64,000 nt of DNA from Spodoptera frugiperda (Eukaryota; Arthropoda; Insecta; Lepidoptera; Noctuidae): assembly GCF_023101765.2 (NCBI RefSeq), contig NC_064227.1, positions 6,581,592-6,645,591 on the forward strand, written 5' to 3'. The position numbers were made by a program, and so were the translations under genes. This document shows, piece by piece, positions 47,301-57,815 of this stretch; the first letter of the stretch is position 1, and each line of letters opens with the position of its first letter. The notes under the pieces were generated by a model, which saw only the letters and a list, made by a program, of their open reading frames with translations, had not been told where the DNA came from and made no database searches.

Positions 47301-47408
47301 TCCCGAATTGATTACAAAAACATCAATAAATAAAAAAATACTGGTTGGATTTTAGTTACATCATCTATACTTTCTACATATAACAATTACTAAAACACTA
47401 TGGTAAAA

Positions 47409-47774
47409 TTATTTACAATATTCCCAAAAACAGAAATACATTCGTTGTAAAAGACCCAGTATTTCCTGACAACTCCTCGCCTCCATCACGAGAGAGTCCT
47501 GGATTGATTGCGGCGAATACTTGGCAGCTACGCGCCCGCAATGCAGACTGACGACTGATGCAGTGTATATCATTTGATGGGATAATGTAGCTGTTTGTGG
47601 TCTGGCTCTCTGACTATTCTCATGAGTGGTGATGGCTCTTGTAGTATGAGGAAAATTGTATGATGTTTTATCATGAAATAGTTGCTTAGTATACATTTCA
47701 GTCTTATATTGGTAGGCAAAGACTTCAATCAATATGTATTTACAGTTATACAAGGAAACAGAACCTAAAAACAA
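47409..47774 (-). CDS. 121-codon open frame, uncertain
   Basis: One of the two longest open frames in the window. It starts close to a pyrimidine-rich AG (TTTTTTTTGTTTTTAG just upstream on the minus strand), which would serve as an acceptor if this were an exon. The sequence (for example TTRAITTHENSQRARPQTAT and SQEILGLL-like end) shows no domain I know and no signal peptide. It may be repeat-derived or chance. Listed only as a candidate. Confidence 0.15.
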   Translation of the reverse strand: MFLGSVSLYNCKYILIEVFAYQYKTEMYTKQLFHDKTSYNFPHTTRAITTHENSQRARPQTATLSHQMIYTASVVSLHCGRVAAKYSPQSIQDSLVMEARSCQEILGLLQRMYFCFWEYCK

Positions 47775-48712
47775 AAAAAATATAATAAAACTAAAAATTA
47801 CTTACTAGGTATTTACAATGCATCAAAAAACCGCATTGATGTCAATAGGGTAACTGACAATAGCCCAGAAGAAAGTACGTTGAACGATGAGTAGTATATT
47901 AGCCGCAACAAAGTCAACAGATCAGAAAAAAGTATTGCAAATTCAAATGTTTGGTGTATGTATCATAAATAATGTATTATTTCATTAAATTTGTATCCAA
48001 AATTTAACATGGTCATTTCAATTATCACAAAAAAATCAGCAATGTATATTCATTAGTTCTACATAGCTCAAAAAACTAAATTCCCATTCTTAAGGTCCTA
48101 CCTTAGCATGATAATAACACAACTCACATCCAAATCCCAACTTAAAACTTTTAAACTTAAAGTCTAACAACCAGACTAAAGTTTATAATTTAAATGGCAC
48201 ACAACAAAAGCCTATCCAGCATAAATTTGCCAGTCTAGACTCAAAACTAGCCAGACGCTCTAACAATCCAGGCAGGGAAAATATTTCTAGCATTTCCTAG
48301 TAACTTAGACGATTTCATTTCCATGGGTTTCCTACGAATCTACATAACTTTGAAAGCGGTACGTGGATTTCGATTAAACATGCATTTGTCGTTACATTGC
48401 TGTTTTTGTTAGCGGTGTAGGTTTGGTTAGGTGAAGAGAGCGCGCAATGTAAAACGTAGGGGCTTAAATGTCGCTGTTTAATCCAGGTGTTTCGTGTAGT
48501 TTAAGTGTATGACATACGGTTGTTAAGAATAGGAAGCAATGAATTTTATAACACAGTGTACACTTGTACAGTGTACATGAAGTAATCATACAAGAAACAA
48601 GACAGTAGTAGTATTGAGAATTAAAGATCCATGGATTATCTCAACATCATTATCATATCAGGTACCAGTGCCGAGCATTGACCCTTCACTAGTCATTACC
48701 AGATCAGTACCA

Positions 48713-48844
48713 TTAGTACTAGTTTGCTTTACGTTTAACAACATCGAAAAGATGGCGCTTTTTGTTGATTGGTTGGTTCATTTGAGCCGGTCAATCAGAG
48801 CGCCGAACGCGTTCTCATCAAACGTAAAGCAAAACTCGTACTAA
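48713..48844. mobile_element. 132-bp MITE-like element with TTAGTAC termini
   Basis: TTAGTACTAGTTTGCTTTAC on the left matches the inverse of GTAAAGCAAAACTCGTACTA-A on the right. The interior has GATTGGTTGGTTCATTTGAG and GGTCAATCAGAGCGCCGAAC. Related sequence near 27430. Confidence 0.6.
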
Positions 48845-48969
48845 GGGTACAGCCAATTAGAAACGACCTATATCCAGTGACGTCACATCAAATAATTAAC
48901 AAACAATAGCAACATAGCATTCCGTCCTATAGGAATAGGGGTCCTGTCCCCAAACACCGGGGTATTTCA

Positions 48970-50395
48970 TTAACCTTTTGAACGCCACGGACGTTTATAG
49001 ACGTCTAACGAAATCGTGCCAAACACGCCACCGACGTCTATAGACGTCAAGAAAACGACATTTTTTAAATACAAAATTAAATATCACTAAATTAAGTTTT
49101 CTGTGTTTCTTTTTCCTATTATTTCAAACTACTTTAGTGAAATATTCGTAAATTGACACAAAGATATATTCATTATTTGGTACAAGAAAAAACAATCGTC
49201 AAATATTGCTAATCGAAATCCGTAAAATTGTGTATTTCCCCACGCCACAGACTCAAGACACGTCAGCTAGTGATGGGTAGGTAAGGTAACTTATATTCCA
49301 AATTTATGAAATATTTTATTGAAAGTAGCTTACATTACTTTGACAATTACTTTTTACTGACAAATATTCGTATCTGAATATTCCTAATGTATAATATTTA
49401 AAAAAATGTGGGAAAGAACTTATTTGATATACTTAAATCGATAGTTTACTGTCCACTCTCGCGCATCCCTATGTAAGAGCTCATAGACAGTTACCTGTAC
49501 GCCACAGACGGGAATAGACGTCAAGCGGTGACGTCATTAGCGCTACGGGAGTCTGCTAGTGCTTTACTACATTTATTAAATTATGATCGGTGGTAATATT
49601 ATGAAGCATTATTATTGTGCGAGGCTATATTAAAAATGGCTGACAGTCAAATGATTACTGAAGAACTCCTTCGTGTGTTAGGAAATGTAGAAGAGGATGA
49701 CGAATTTTCCGAAGCAATATCTCTATACGAGGACCAGGACCTAGCGACCCACGAAATGCGGTGTTCGCAAGACTGGTCGCTTTTGAATTGGATCGAGTGC
49801 CAGAAGAAAAACGGTCAGTCACATATGTCAATATACTGAACGTAATAAGAAAAGTAAGTGTAGCAAAAGGACTTGGATGACATAAGTTTGCCAAGTTTCG
49901 AAGAATCCGACTAATAATTATATGTAAAATTATTAAATTGTTTTAAATAATAAAATATTATTATTTTTTATGTACCACAATATCACATGATCACATCCCT
50001 ATCGCATGCGAGCCAAGTTGTCAAAGTCGTGCCAGCCACGCCGGTAGACGTGTCTTCACGTCGGCGGATGACGTCACGAACCAGATTAGTGATGTACCTT
50101 ATTATATTATTGATTTATTCGTTTGTAGTTCTAATGCTTTTAGGTTGCTTAGAACTTAGTAACTGCTGTTTAATGATAGTATGATACCAAATAGGGTCAA
50201 GTTAAATAAAAGACCAATGCAACGAATAATATTTATTTAAAAAATATAGAACGAAAAGCACGGATTCATTGGTTATCGATAACTTTTCGTTAAGATGTTG
50301 GAATCACTATTTTTTTTGTAGGTTTTTGTACTGAATTTGTGGCTTGGCGTAGAAGGGGCGCCGATGTGTTTACGCTCTGGCGTTCAAAAGGTTAA
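48970..50395. mobile_element. piggyBac-like element, internally deleted, with TTAA target duplication
   Basis: The ends are TTAA-CCTTTTGAACGCCA (48970) and its exact inverse TGGCGTTCAAAAGG-TTAA (ending 50395), a 14-bp terminal inverted repeat inside a TTAA duplication, the hallmark of piggyBac transposition. Subterminal DNA carries several variants of a CGCCAC-GACG...TAGACGTC motif (near 48980, 49027, 49500 and 50035). The 1.4-kb interior lacks an intact transposase and keeps only a short N-terminal-like acidic frame, so it is non-autonomous. Confidence 0.85.
49615..49839 (+). pseudogene. remnant transposase N-terminus inside the piggyBac-like element
   Basis: A 74-codon frame contains an acidic segment (ITEELLRVLGNVEEDDEFSEA) resembling the acidic N-termini of piggyBac-like transposases. 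It stops early. A second frame just downstream (LDRVPEEKRSVTYVNILNVI...) also looks residual, implying a deletion or frameshift fusion. The catalytic DDD region and C-terminal cysteine domain are absent. Assignment rests on position between the element's ends rather than clear homology. Confidence 0.45.
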
Positions 50396-50666
50396 CAAAG
50401 TGCTACCAAAATCCTACATCATAAAACATAATCCAAACAGTCCGTTTGTCCAAAGAGGTTGATGCCTAGGGTTTGTACAAAGGACTAAGAGCTTAGGTCT
50501 TAGATTTGAAGACTTAGGGCGACCTGGCTTTGTGGCATTATGGTACATGTGTAAAGTGTAACTGGTATTTTCAGTGACATTTTATAACATTGATTGAGTG
50601 GATTGTAATATTGTATATAAATAAGTAAGTAAGTAATAATTACTTCATATAATTGCATTTATGTAC

Positions 50667-50695
50667 AACTTATCTACAATAATTGTAGATAAGTT
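50667..50695. repeat. perfect 13-bp hairpin, 3-nt loop
   Basis: AACTTATCTACAA and TTGTAGATAAGTT around TAA, just before a SINE head. Confidence 0.6.
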
Positions 50696-50696
50696 T

Positions 50697-50805
50697 AATT
50701 GCCGGCTCGACCGGAGTAATACCATGGTTTTACAGCAAACCGACGTGAAACAACGTTTGCGTTATGTTTCCTTGTTTAAGAGAGGTTACAGGAGGCCCAA
50801 TTACC
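50697..50805 (+). mobile_element. SINE family A 5' half, truncated by a foldback element
   Basis: Shows the 5' end of the family: GCCGGCTCGACCGGAGTAAT, AAACCGACGTGAAACAACGT, GAGGTTACAGGAGGCCCAAT. It stops where the family F element at 50806 begins; the 3' half is missing on the far side. Confidence 0.65.
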
Positions 50806-50968
50806 CTTACTCACGTAACTGTTTGACGAGGAACTCGACTAGTAGGTATCAAACTATACTAGAGGCTCACATTAATGAGCAGCATTTCGCAACCCACAAC
50901 TAGCATGGCTTGAAACTAGTCGAGTTCCTCATCAAACAGTTACGAGAGTAAGCCGATAACATAATAAT
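50806..50968. mobile_element. foldback element, family F, shortened copy
   Basis: Both arms are present but the central spacer is shorter than at 13825. The left edge cuts off a SINE after GGAGGCCCAATTACC, so it inserted into or recombined with that SINE, whose 3' half is missing. Confidence 0.7.
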
Positions 50969-51317
50969 TAATATAGTATGTCCCCTCAAATGTACTTTAT
51001 ACACGTAACCAAAATGTCCACCATCCTCCCCACCCGTATGTGACAATGAAAATCGGTGCACCGCCGAACTCCCAGCATAGTTAGCGTCGCGCACATTTAA
51101 ATAACTTGCAAATTATTCTGCGCGGGCGCTTCTCGCTGGCAGCCATTGTTTAAGCACCTCTTAGCAAATGTCGCACTTATTTTACAGTTATTTGAGAATG
51201 GTCACGTGAAGTTTACTTGTAGGCTGTTTCGTGATTGTATAAAAGTATAAGGTATATTTTATATTTCATTTCCTTAAACATTTTCTACAAAAAATTGTCA
51301 TAGTTTGACTTGTATTG

Positions 51318-51530
51318 TGTTTCGTCGTGTGAGTGAGGTTATTGGAGCCCCAATTACAGCCCTCCTCGATCTCTCCAATCCTCGATTCCCTAACAATCCT
51401 CAAATACCGAACACCCAAAACTCTGGCAGTGCACTAGAAATGCTTTGGTGTTTCGGGTGTTCATGGGCGACGCCAAATACTTATCATCAGGTGATCCATC
51501 AGTTCGTTTACCGGCTTATACAATAAAAAT
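51318..51530 (+). mobile_element. SINE family A
   Basis: GTTTCGTCGTGTGAGTGAGG through GGAGCCCCAATTACAGCCCT to the tail ACTTATCATCAGGTGATCCA and CCGGCTTATACAATAAAA. Near full length, moderately diverged. Confidence 0.7.
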
Positions 51531-51957
51531 CTTTTGATGGTATTATATTATTATAACTTATTTACACTACCAGCAAATATACACATAAAACCACCGAAGC
51601 GTACCACACACACACATACACACTAAAATAACAATAAATAATGAACACAAGACAAAAGCGTGTAACTGGTAACGTCTTGTCAGATATTCAGGCAGTTTGC
51701 TTGAGAGAACTCGACGAGATATGCAAATTCGGGTAACGTCATAACGGGCCCTCCTTAAATCAACTAACTGCAATGTTATGCAGTCCTAGTACATCAACAC
51801 ATCAAGTTGAGCAAAACCAGTATAAACTTGACCGTCGAATGTGTTGAAAGATAATACAGAGCGAGGTCATGATAAACTGGTTTCTATGTAGCTTAATTTT
51901 ATGCAGTCTTGGTATATTCAGACGGTGACCTGTCGGCTTAATCAACGTAACTATTTA

Positions 51958-52028
51958 CTACAAACAAATTTGAACCTACTAGCTTAAGCCAGTGGCTTTG
52001 CCCGCGATCTTGTGAGATAAAAAGTAAA
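51958..52028 (-). repeat. Helitron-like end fragment
   Basis: TACTAGCTTAAGCCAGTGGC, TTTGCCCGCGATCTTGTGAG, ATAAAAAGTA; joined directly to a family F foldback element. Confidence 0.45.
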
Positions 52029-52178
52029 AGAACTCGACTAGTTTCGAGCCACGCTAGAGGCTCATACTCATGAGCAGCATTCCGCGACACCTAACCGAAT
52101 GTCGCGCTACTACAATATGAGCCTCTAGCACGGCTCGAAAGTAGTCGAGTTCCTTGTCAAACAGTTACGTGTGTAAGC
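52029..52178. mobile_element. foldback element, family F, left end truncated
   Basis: Arms of GAACTCGACTAGTTTCGAGC are present on both sides, but the outer CACGTAACTGTTTGACGAG survives only on the right. The left side is joined directly to a Helitron-like fragment (51958-52028). Confidence 0.65.
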
Positions 52179-53364
52179 ACAAGTTATAATATAATCAAAA
52201 TGGCTCACCTATCTTAGCTTAGGGGTTCCCTTAAAATCTAGGAGAGATTGGTGGAAAGGGTCATTAATCTTCTTTGACAACGCGGACAAAACTGAACGCT
52301 TCTAACTCGGAATAACGAGGAAACATCCTGATTTTGTCTCAGCCATTTTCAGGACTAATTAGGGTACGTGTTACTGAAAGTCGGCATGAAAGTCGTTTTT
52401 ATCGCCTGAAGACTGATTACTGAAAATTACTCAAGACAGTTTTTTTCCTTCCTCGTCCTGAAAGATTGACTATGCAGCATTAGTTTGTGTTTCAGATAAA
52501 AGGATTGATGCTCCTGAAATTCAGGGGTTCAACTGAAAGTTATTACAGTGCTGTTAATTTTGAACTTTGAACAGATTAGAGTTTAAATGGACTGTCAGTT
52601 AATTAATAGTGGGTTCAGGTTTTTTTGATGCCTCGTTGAAACCGAACACAACGCCACGGTTTTGATTCTTGAGTTAGTCAAAGTATTAATGGAGATTTTG
52701 GAATGATTTTTTTGTAAATGCACGAATTTTGGAATTGTGCTTGGTGTAGTGCGATTGCTTTACCACCAGTTATATGGGTTGTATAACATAACTGATCGGA
52801 AGAGGATACCACACCATTCTTTTAAGCATTAAAAGACCACACTTTCATAAGGAGTCTGGTGTACTTTGCTCTCCATCTTGAGACACCAAAATTCAACACT
52901 ATAACAGCAAAGATCTGCTCCTACCAACAAAAAACGCATTAAGCCCCCTCCTCTCATTAAACCCCAAAAAGGGGTCAAGTTAATACCCCCATCATTAACA
53001 AAAACCCCTCAAAAATTCTTTGTTTTCTTTCCTTTTTAATGAAAATACATCAAAAAACCGTAAGGAAAGAATTTGACACCGACCGACGGAAAACTTTGTA
53101 TCCTTTGCGCTTTCAAAGACCTGAAAACTGTAATTGCAGCGTCCGTTAATTAATAAGGACCTTCATACTTTTTTAAAACTTCAAAGATTTGTGTAGGGCT
53201 GTCACTTGTTATAAAACAGAAAGAAAATAACAGTGTCTTAACTTGAAATGCTTTTAGGAGTAAGATGTAGATACAAAAATAACACCCACTTTTCATATCA
53301 CCCAATTTTCGAAAGTGACCTTATTGAAATGCACCGGAAAAAATCCAAATTCTCAATTAAAACG

Positions 53365-53660
53365 TCGTGGTGAACAGGGGCTTTAAGACGCTCGTTTCTC
53401 ATGCATGAGGGTGCCGGTTTGAAACCTACCAGCGGCAAAGTACCAACGTGACCTTTTCCGAATGGGACTTTCTACGATTATTTAGACACCACCGACTAAC
53501 GGTAAAAGAAAAAACATCGTGAGGAAACCTGCGCTTATAATTTCTGCCAAGTTTGAAATCGCCAGCCCGCATTGAGCAAGCGTGGTGATTAATGGTCAAA
53601 CCTTCTCCGTGCGTGAAGTGGACTTTGGTCAGCGCAGTAGCCACTTATAGGCTGTTGAGA
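53365..53660 (+). mobile_element. SINE family D, near full length
   Basis: CGTCGTGGTGAACAGGGGCT, GGTTTGAAACCTACCAGCGG (B-box-like), GAGGAAACCTGCGCTTATAA, GTGGTGATTAATGGTCAAAC, CCACTTATAGGCTG. Confidence 0.75.
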
Positions 53661-53976
53661 AAAACTAAACACCTATCCAGGATAGAAAAGGTGTTATGTT
53701 ATCTCATGTCTTCTATATAAGAATATCTCTTTTAAATCTCTTCCTGACATCCCTAATTTCTCAAGAAGTTAAGAACCTTGGACGTACAACACAAGGAATC
53801 TCTCAGTAACGACACAAGTCAAAAGTTTTTGAGTAATTATCCTTTTATATTCGCCATTTTGAATTTTGAAATGACAATTATACTAGTTATTGTTTAAGGA
53901 ACAATGATGAAGTCCAAAAAAGGGTTGTTTCCATGTTAAGGAAAATAGAAAAAAGTTATAATTTTATACAAATTGC

Positions 53977-54575
53977 GAGTAAGTAGTCAACTCGGACCAC
54001 ATGCCTACGGCCCATTTGGGACGAGTTGGGGAAATTAAAAATAAATTAAGTTTTTAGTGGTCAACTCGTCCCACTATTTTTTTTTGTATGGATTTTTAAA
54101 CTTAATCAATGTTTGGTACAGTTAGCAACACAAGATTAAAAATATTTTTTTATAGTTTTTTTCTTTACTTTCGTTTTGTTCATAGATTATTTCATATTAA
54201 AAAATCCTGACGAAGTAAGAACCTCTTTTTTTAGTGTCGGTTAAATAATTTACTACCTAAATTTTTTTAGCAATCGCACAAATTCATGTGTTAACCAAAA
54301 TTACTAAGAATAGTAAACATGTGTGGCTTAAACTATGGTCACTTATGAAGTAAATGATAACATAGATAGAATGAAGTTCCTAGAAAATCTTTTGTTTTCA
54401 ACAAAGTAATAGAACTTTATTATTTCCACAGTAACCCTTTTGCTACTGACTGTACCTTATCTCATTATGGTTGTGACGTGGGACGAGTTGACCACTAAAA
54501 ATATTATTTTATTTTATTTTCCCCAACTCGTCCCAAATGGGCCGTAGGTATGTGGTCCGAGTTGACTACTTACTC
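53977..54575. mobile_element. 599-bp non-autonomous DNA transposon with ~98-bp TIRs and 8-bp TSD
   Basis: Near-identical inverted arms (53977-54074 and 54478-54575) start GAGTAAGTAGTCAACTCGG. The 8-bp sequence CAAATTGC directly flanks both ends (53969-53976 and 54576-54583). Each arm holds three copies of a CAACTCG-GACCAC-like motif in alternating orientation, likely transposase-binding sites. An 8-bp duplication fits hAT or P superfamilies, but the terminal bases are not diagnostic. There is no coding capacity inside. Confidence 0.85.
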
Positions 54576-54639
54576 CAAATTGCTTGTTCAATGTGTATGG
54601 ATGGAAGGACCAAGACTGGGTAAATTGCGTGAATAATCA

Positions 54640-54787
54640 AAGTCGAAGCACTTGTTTCAATTAATCCTAAATTAGGCACTTTTGAAAGGTCAAACTGAAT
54701 TGTCCGTTAGTCTGTCAGTCAGTGAAGCCAGGTACTCGTTCCAAAGTGTAGCTTCGAATGGAAAAGAACGAGCAAGAAACTCCATAA
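54640..54787 (-). repeat. retroelement 3' end, family E
   Basis: Inverse copy: AAAGTCGAAGCACTTGTTTC, GTCAAACTGAATTGTCCGTT, GAACGAGCAAGAAACTCCAT. Lies 57 bp right of the 599-bp DNA transposon. Confidence 0.65.
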
Positions 54788-54820
54788 TGATTTGAAAAAT
54801 GGGTAAGAATTCAGCACTAT

Positions 54821-54990
54821 TAGCGCAGAGGTTGGGCGCCCAGTTGTTGTACAGCGCTTTGTATATTCGATTCCAGCATGAAACAATCACTGTGTAATCC
54901 ACAAACTATTAATTTGGGTCTAGATGTAAACTGTATGCATAGTTACGTATTTGTAAACGCACCCACGACACAAGCGAAAGTTTTAGTCTG
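54821..54990 (+). mobile_element. SINE family C, diverged
   Basis: AGCGCAGAGGTTGGGCGCCC, a TATTCGATTCCAGCATG B-box region, TGTGTAATCCACAAACTATT, TTTGTAAACGCACCCACGAC. Older copy. Confidence 0.65.
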
Positions 54991-55593
54991 CTGTAAAATC
55001 TATTTTTAGGTAGATAAAGACTAGATATCATCTGCCCACCTCAAAGAAATATAATAACCGTAATATTAATTAATTCCACAACCATTTATATAATTGAACC
55101 TTGGTACCTAAGCAAACAGTAATAATATCGTTATAATAACACCTATATGATTATTTGGTTAGGTTAAGTTTATTTTAGCTAATGGATAGACCAGACCTGT
55201 CAGGCTTGCATATCAATTAATTTAACTTGTATTATGATATATGTTTATTTTAATTCAAATTATTATATTAATTGTATTGAGATAGATATATTATTGTAGT
55301 GCTCTATTATTACGACTTTAGAAATTGGACAAAAATAACTGTGTTTTTTTTATTAGACTGGTCCTACCATACCTTAGAGTATTCAAAATAAAGACTTAGT
55401 TAGCTTAGATTAATTATCCCTTTGCGACAATATCGAAACATTTGCTAATTTAATTTAATTAAGATAACACCTGATGAAAGATGCACAACTTATTTTTTAT
55501 CATAAAAATGTACCTACATGTTAACAAACACTATCAATAGTATTACAGTCGCTTTAAGCTATCAAGAACAAAACTGATAACAAGAACACTCAC

Positions 55594-55845
55594 CTCCATC
55601 CTCAGGAATATTAAGCAGCTTCTTCGCACCAGGGCTGGGTCCCCTAACCGCCGACAGCGCCCTCTGCAACGTTTCACTAATGGGCTTCCCACCGGCACAC
55701 TGCCCAAACACTGTCACTATAACTAAACACCGCACTACACTGGAACTGAACCCCTGTACTCTGCGCCAGCTGGAATCGTGTTTGCCCATCTCGAAGCGCA
55801 TTGATCCCATCGGTGGATTGGATTCTGCTACATGTTTCGAGACAT
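55594..55845 (-). CDS. internal exon with start codon of a secreted or membrane protein (N-terminal 72 residues)
   Basis: Best host-gene evidence in the window. Read on the minus strand, a pyrimidine-rich tract ending TTGTTACAG precedes position 55845, and the exon ends GATGGAG before a consensus donor GTGAGT at 55593. The frame is open through the whole exon. The first in-frame ATG is at 55810 (MGSMRF...), with further in-frame ATGs at 55801 and 55789, so the exact start is uncertain. From 55810 the exon encodes 72 residues plus one base, giving a phase-1 intron. Residues about 21-36 (FSSSVVRCLVIVTVFG) form a hydrophobic core after a basic stretch, followed by QCAGGKP, so a signal peptide cut near the AGG is likely. 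The rest (KPISETLQRALSAVRG...AKKLLNIPEDG) is amphipathic and polar. A short ATG-TAG upstream frame begins at the exon's 5' edge. I do not recognise the family. A signal-anchored membrane protein is an alternative. Confidence 0.6.
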
Positions 55846-55940
55846 CTGTAACAATGGAAAAAGTATGTTTTAGTATACAGAAAAAGTATAATATCAACAA
55901 TTATCAACCATTATTTCATTATCAACCATTATTTATCTTT

Positions 55941-55987
55941 ATTCTCTTATTGTAATTAGTATAAGGTACTAATTACAATAAGAGAAT
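55941..55987. repeat. perfect 21-bp inverted repeat with 5-nt loop
   Basis: Arms 55941-55961 and 55967-55987 are exact reverse complements around the loop TAAGG. The structure lies in the intron about 96-142 nt upstream of the 55845 acceptor. Immediately before it (55903-55937) is a direct repeat of ATCAACCATTATTT. It may be a tiny foldback element or a transcribed hairpin; no function can be assigned. Confidence 0.85.
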
Positions 55988-56099
55988 ATGCATGTAACTG
56001 TTTTTTTTTGTCCCTAATCAATAAAATAAAATAAAAAAAAATATCATCAACAGCCCATATGGTAGATTAGGAGCCGCTGCAAAAGACGGTTTGCCATTA

Positions 56100-56165
56100 T
56101 TTGCTTAAGACTTTGCCAACAAAAATCTCTTACAAGGCGAATCCTCCGCTAGCACCGGTTATTGG
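56100..56165. repeat. degenerate fragment related to the 91-bp piggyBac-like element
   Basis: Shares the block AAGGCGAATCCTCCGCTA and a following CACCGGTTA with the elements at 36562 and 62808, but terminal repeats are not recognisable. Confidence 0.4.
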
Positions 56166-56195
56166 TTGGAGATCTAATGTTTAAGAACAATGTCC

Positions 56196-56318
56196 ATTTT
56201 TAAGGGGGAAACTCATAATCAGACATTGTTAGACTCTTGCTGATTAAAAACCATCCCGTTCCTACTCCTGCTCTTCGAGTTGGAGCCCGATAACCCGCTA
56301 GGTAGACAGCAGCTCTTA
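56196..56318 (-). mobile_element. family B copy
   Basis: TTTTTAAGGGGGAAACTCAT, GATTAAAAACCATCCCGTTC and CCGCTAGGTAGACAGCAGCT. Lies about 350 bp upstream of the host exon's acceptor, inside its intron. Confidence 0.65.
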
Positions 56319-56924
56319 CTACAGTCTCCGGTAACTTTATGTAACACAAATTATAATACAAAGATAATTATGCTTTTGGAGTTCATTTAAATTAAGAAAT
56401 GTTCCAATAAGATCGATGTCTATATTTCGCAAAAAAATCAGCTGAGTGACTAAAAGTACTCCATAAGAATTACAACTATCAAAAACTGTATTACATTACT
56501 TCTAAATCCTTTATCAAAAACACGCAATATAATAACAATATCCATTTCCACATAAAATATCACAATAACCTGGCAAAATAATTAATTAGTCTAGCCAATT
56601 AATATGAAAATATTTAGCAAACGGCTAAACATAACTAATTAAAGTAAACAGATTTTGCTTTCATATCGCTTTCCGTCTTTATTTAATTATTGTTTCCAAA
56701 ATTTTCAGTTCTAATTTAATTTCTTTCGAACCGTAGGACCAAAAGGACCGAATTTTGTGGTCCTTTGGCATTTTATATGATTTTTTTGTAGTTTAAAAGG
56801 TTTCTTACTCAAATTAGAATGCCAACTAATTATGAAAACGCAAACATTTTGTTTCTAACATCTTCAGGTCTTATCTACTCGGCGAATTTTATTGAAATTT
56901 GGGATTCATGTAGTTAGCAGTACA

Positions 56925-56972
56925 GAGAAGGCTTCCCTTTATACGAACAAAGCCGAAAGTATAAGCTAGTTA
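56925..56972 (+). repeat. Helitron-like 3' end fragment
   Basis: CGAACAAAGCCGAAAGTATA then AGCTAGTTATTA. Confidence 0.35.
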
Positions 56973-57111
56973 TTAATAAACGTAACAAAACTATTCTCTT
57001 AATAGTTTTGTCACGACTTTTATGATGTTTATACCTATAGTACTTTTTGTTTCTGAGCACTGACAGAATATAGATACATGTTGAGAAGATAACAATATAA
57101 AATTCAATAGG

Positions 57112-57286
57112 ACATATATAAATATAAATGTGAAAATTTGTTTGTTTGGTAATTTGTCTGCCAATCACACTGAAAATGCAGAACGGATTTCGATGACAAT
57201 TGGTATACAGACAGGGTATGAGCTGACTTGGGTGATATTTTTTATTCCACGGTAACGCGGTTAAAGCCGCTGGTAGAAGCTAGTTT
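57112..57286 (+). repeat. Helitron-like non-autonomous element
   Basis: ATAAATGTGAAAATTTGTTT, GAACGGATTTCGATGACAAT, GACAGGGTATGAGCTGACTT, then hairpin GCGGTTAAAGCCGC and GGTAGAAGCTAGT. Situated in the host intron. Confidence 0.55.
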
Positions 57287-57544
57287 ACTGTAATTTTATG
57301 TAACAATCCCATAACTGAACCTAGGTAAATACTTTCAAGTTACTACAAAACTCAAGTAACTCAACTAGACTTTAAATAACATGATACGAGTACTTGTGCA
57401 TAAGGTTCAACTTTAACCGATATCAATAAGAGGTTTAACTCGTTCAAATGTAACTTAGGAAGAATTTGTGTTAGCCTTATGTAAGTGGGTGTAAGTTTAA
57501 CTTAAGTCTAGTTTAGTGTTATAGTTAAAATGCTTCGACTAGAC

Positions 57545-57815
57545 TGTCTTGTTGGTCGAGTGGTCAGAAGAGCGACTGTCTCGGGTTCGATTCCCGGGTC
57601 GGGCAAAGAATTACTGGGCTATTTTCGGTTTTTCGAAAATTTCTCAGTAGTAGTACGGAGTCTGGAATTGAGTCCAGTATATGGCAATAGACTCACCCCC
57701 TATAACATGGGACTTATAACACAAATGATGAAGAGTGGGTGTACATTGTACAGTGGCTTTACGTGGTATGAGGTGCGCCTCTGCCTACCACTTCGGGGAT
57801 AAAAGGCGTACTAAC
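57545..57815 (+). mobile_element. tRNA-derived SINE family T, full length
   Basis: Head GTTGGTCGAGTGGTCAGAAG with B box GGGTTCGATTCCCGGGTCGG (both tRNA-like, not a real tRNA since the cloverleaf is incomplete). Then TTTTTCGAAAATTTCTCAGT, GAGTCCAGTATATGGCAATA, GGACTTATAACACAAATG, and the end TACCACTTCGGGGATAAAAG. Lies in the intron of the minus-strand gene. Confidence 0.85.

Noticed and set aside
49280..49475. Possible hAT insertion (TAGTGATGGG ... CATCCCTA) inside the piggyBac-like element
   Set aside because: No matching 8-bp target duplication at the two ends.
55680..55955. 91-codon plus-strand frame over the host exon
   Set aside because: Antisense shadow of the minus-strand exon, which has the splice signals and signal peptide.
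57550..57605. Possible tRNA gene (B box GGTTCGATTCC)
   Set aside because: The acceptor stem and cloverleaf do not close, and the body continues as a SINE found in several copies.
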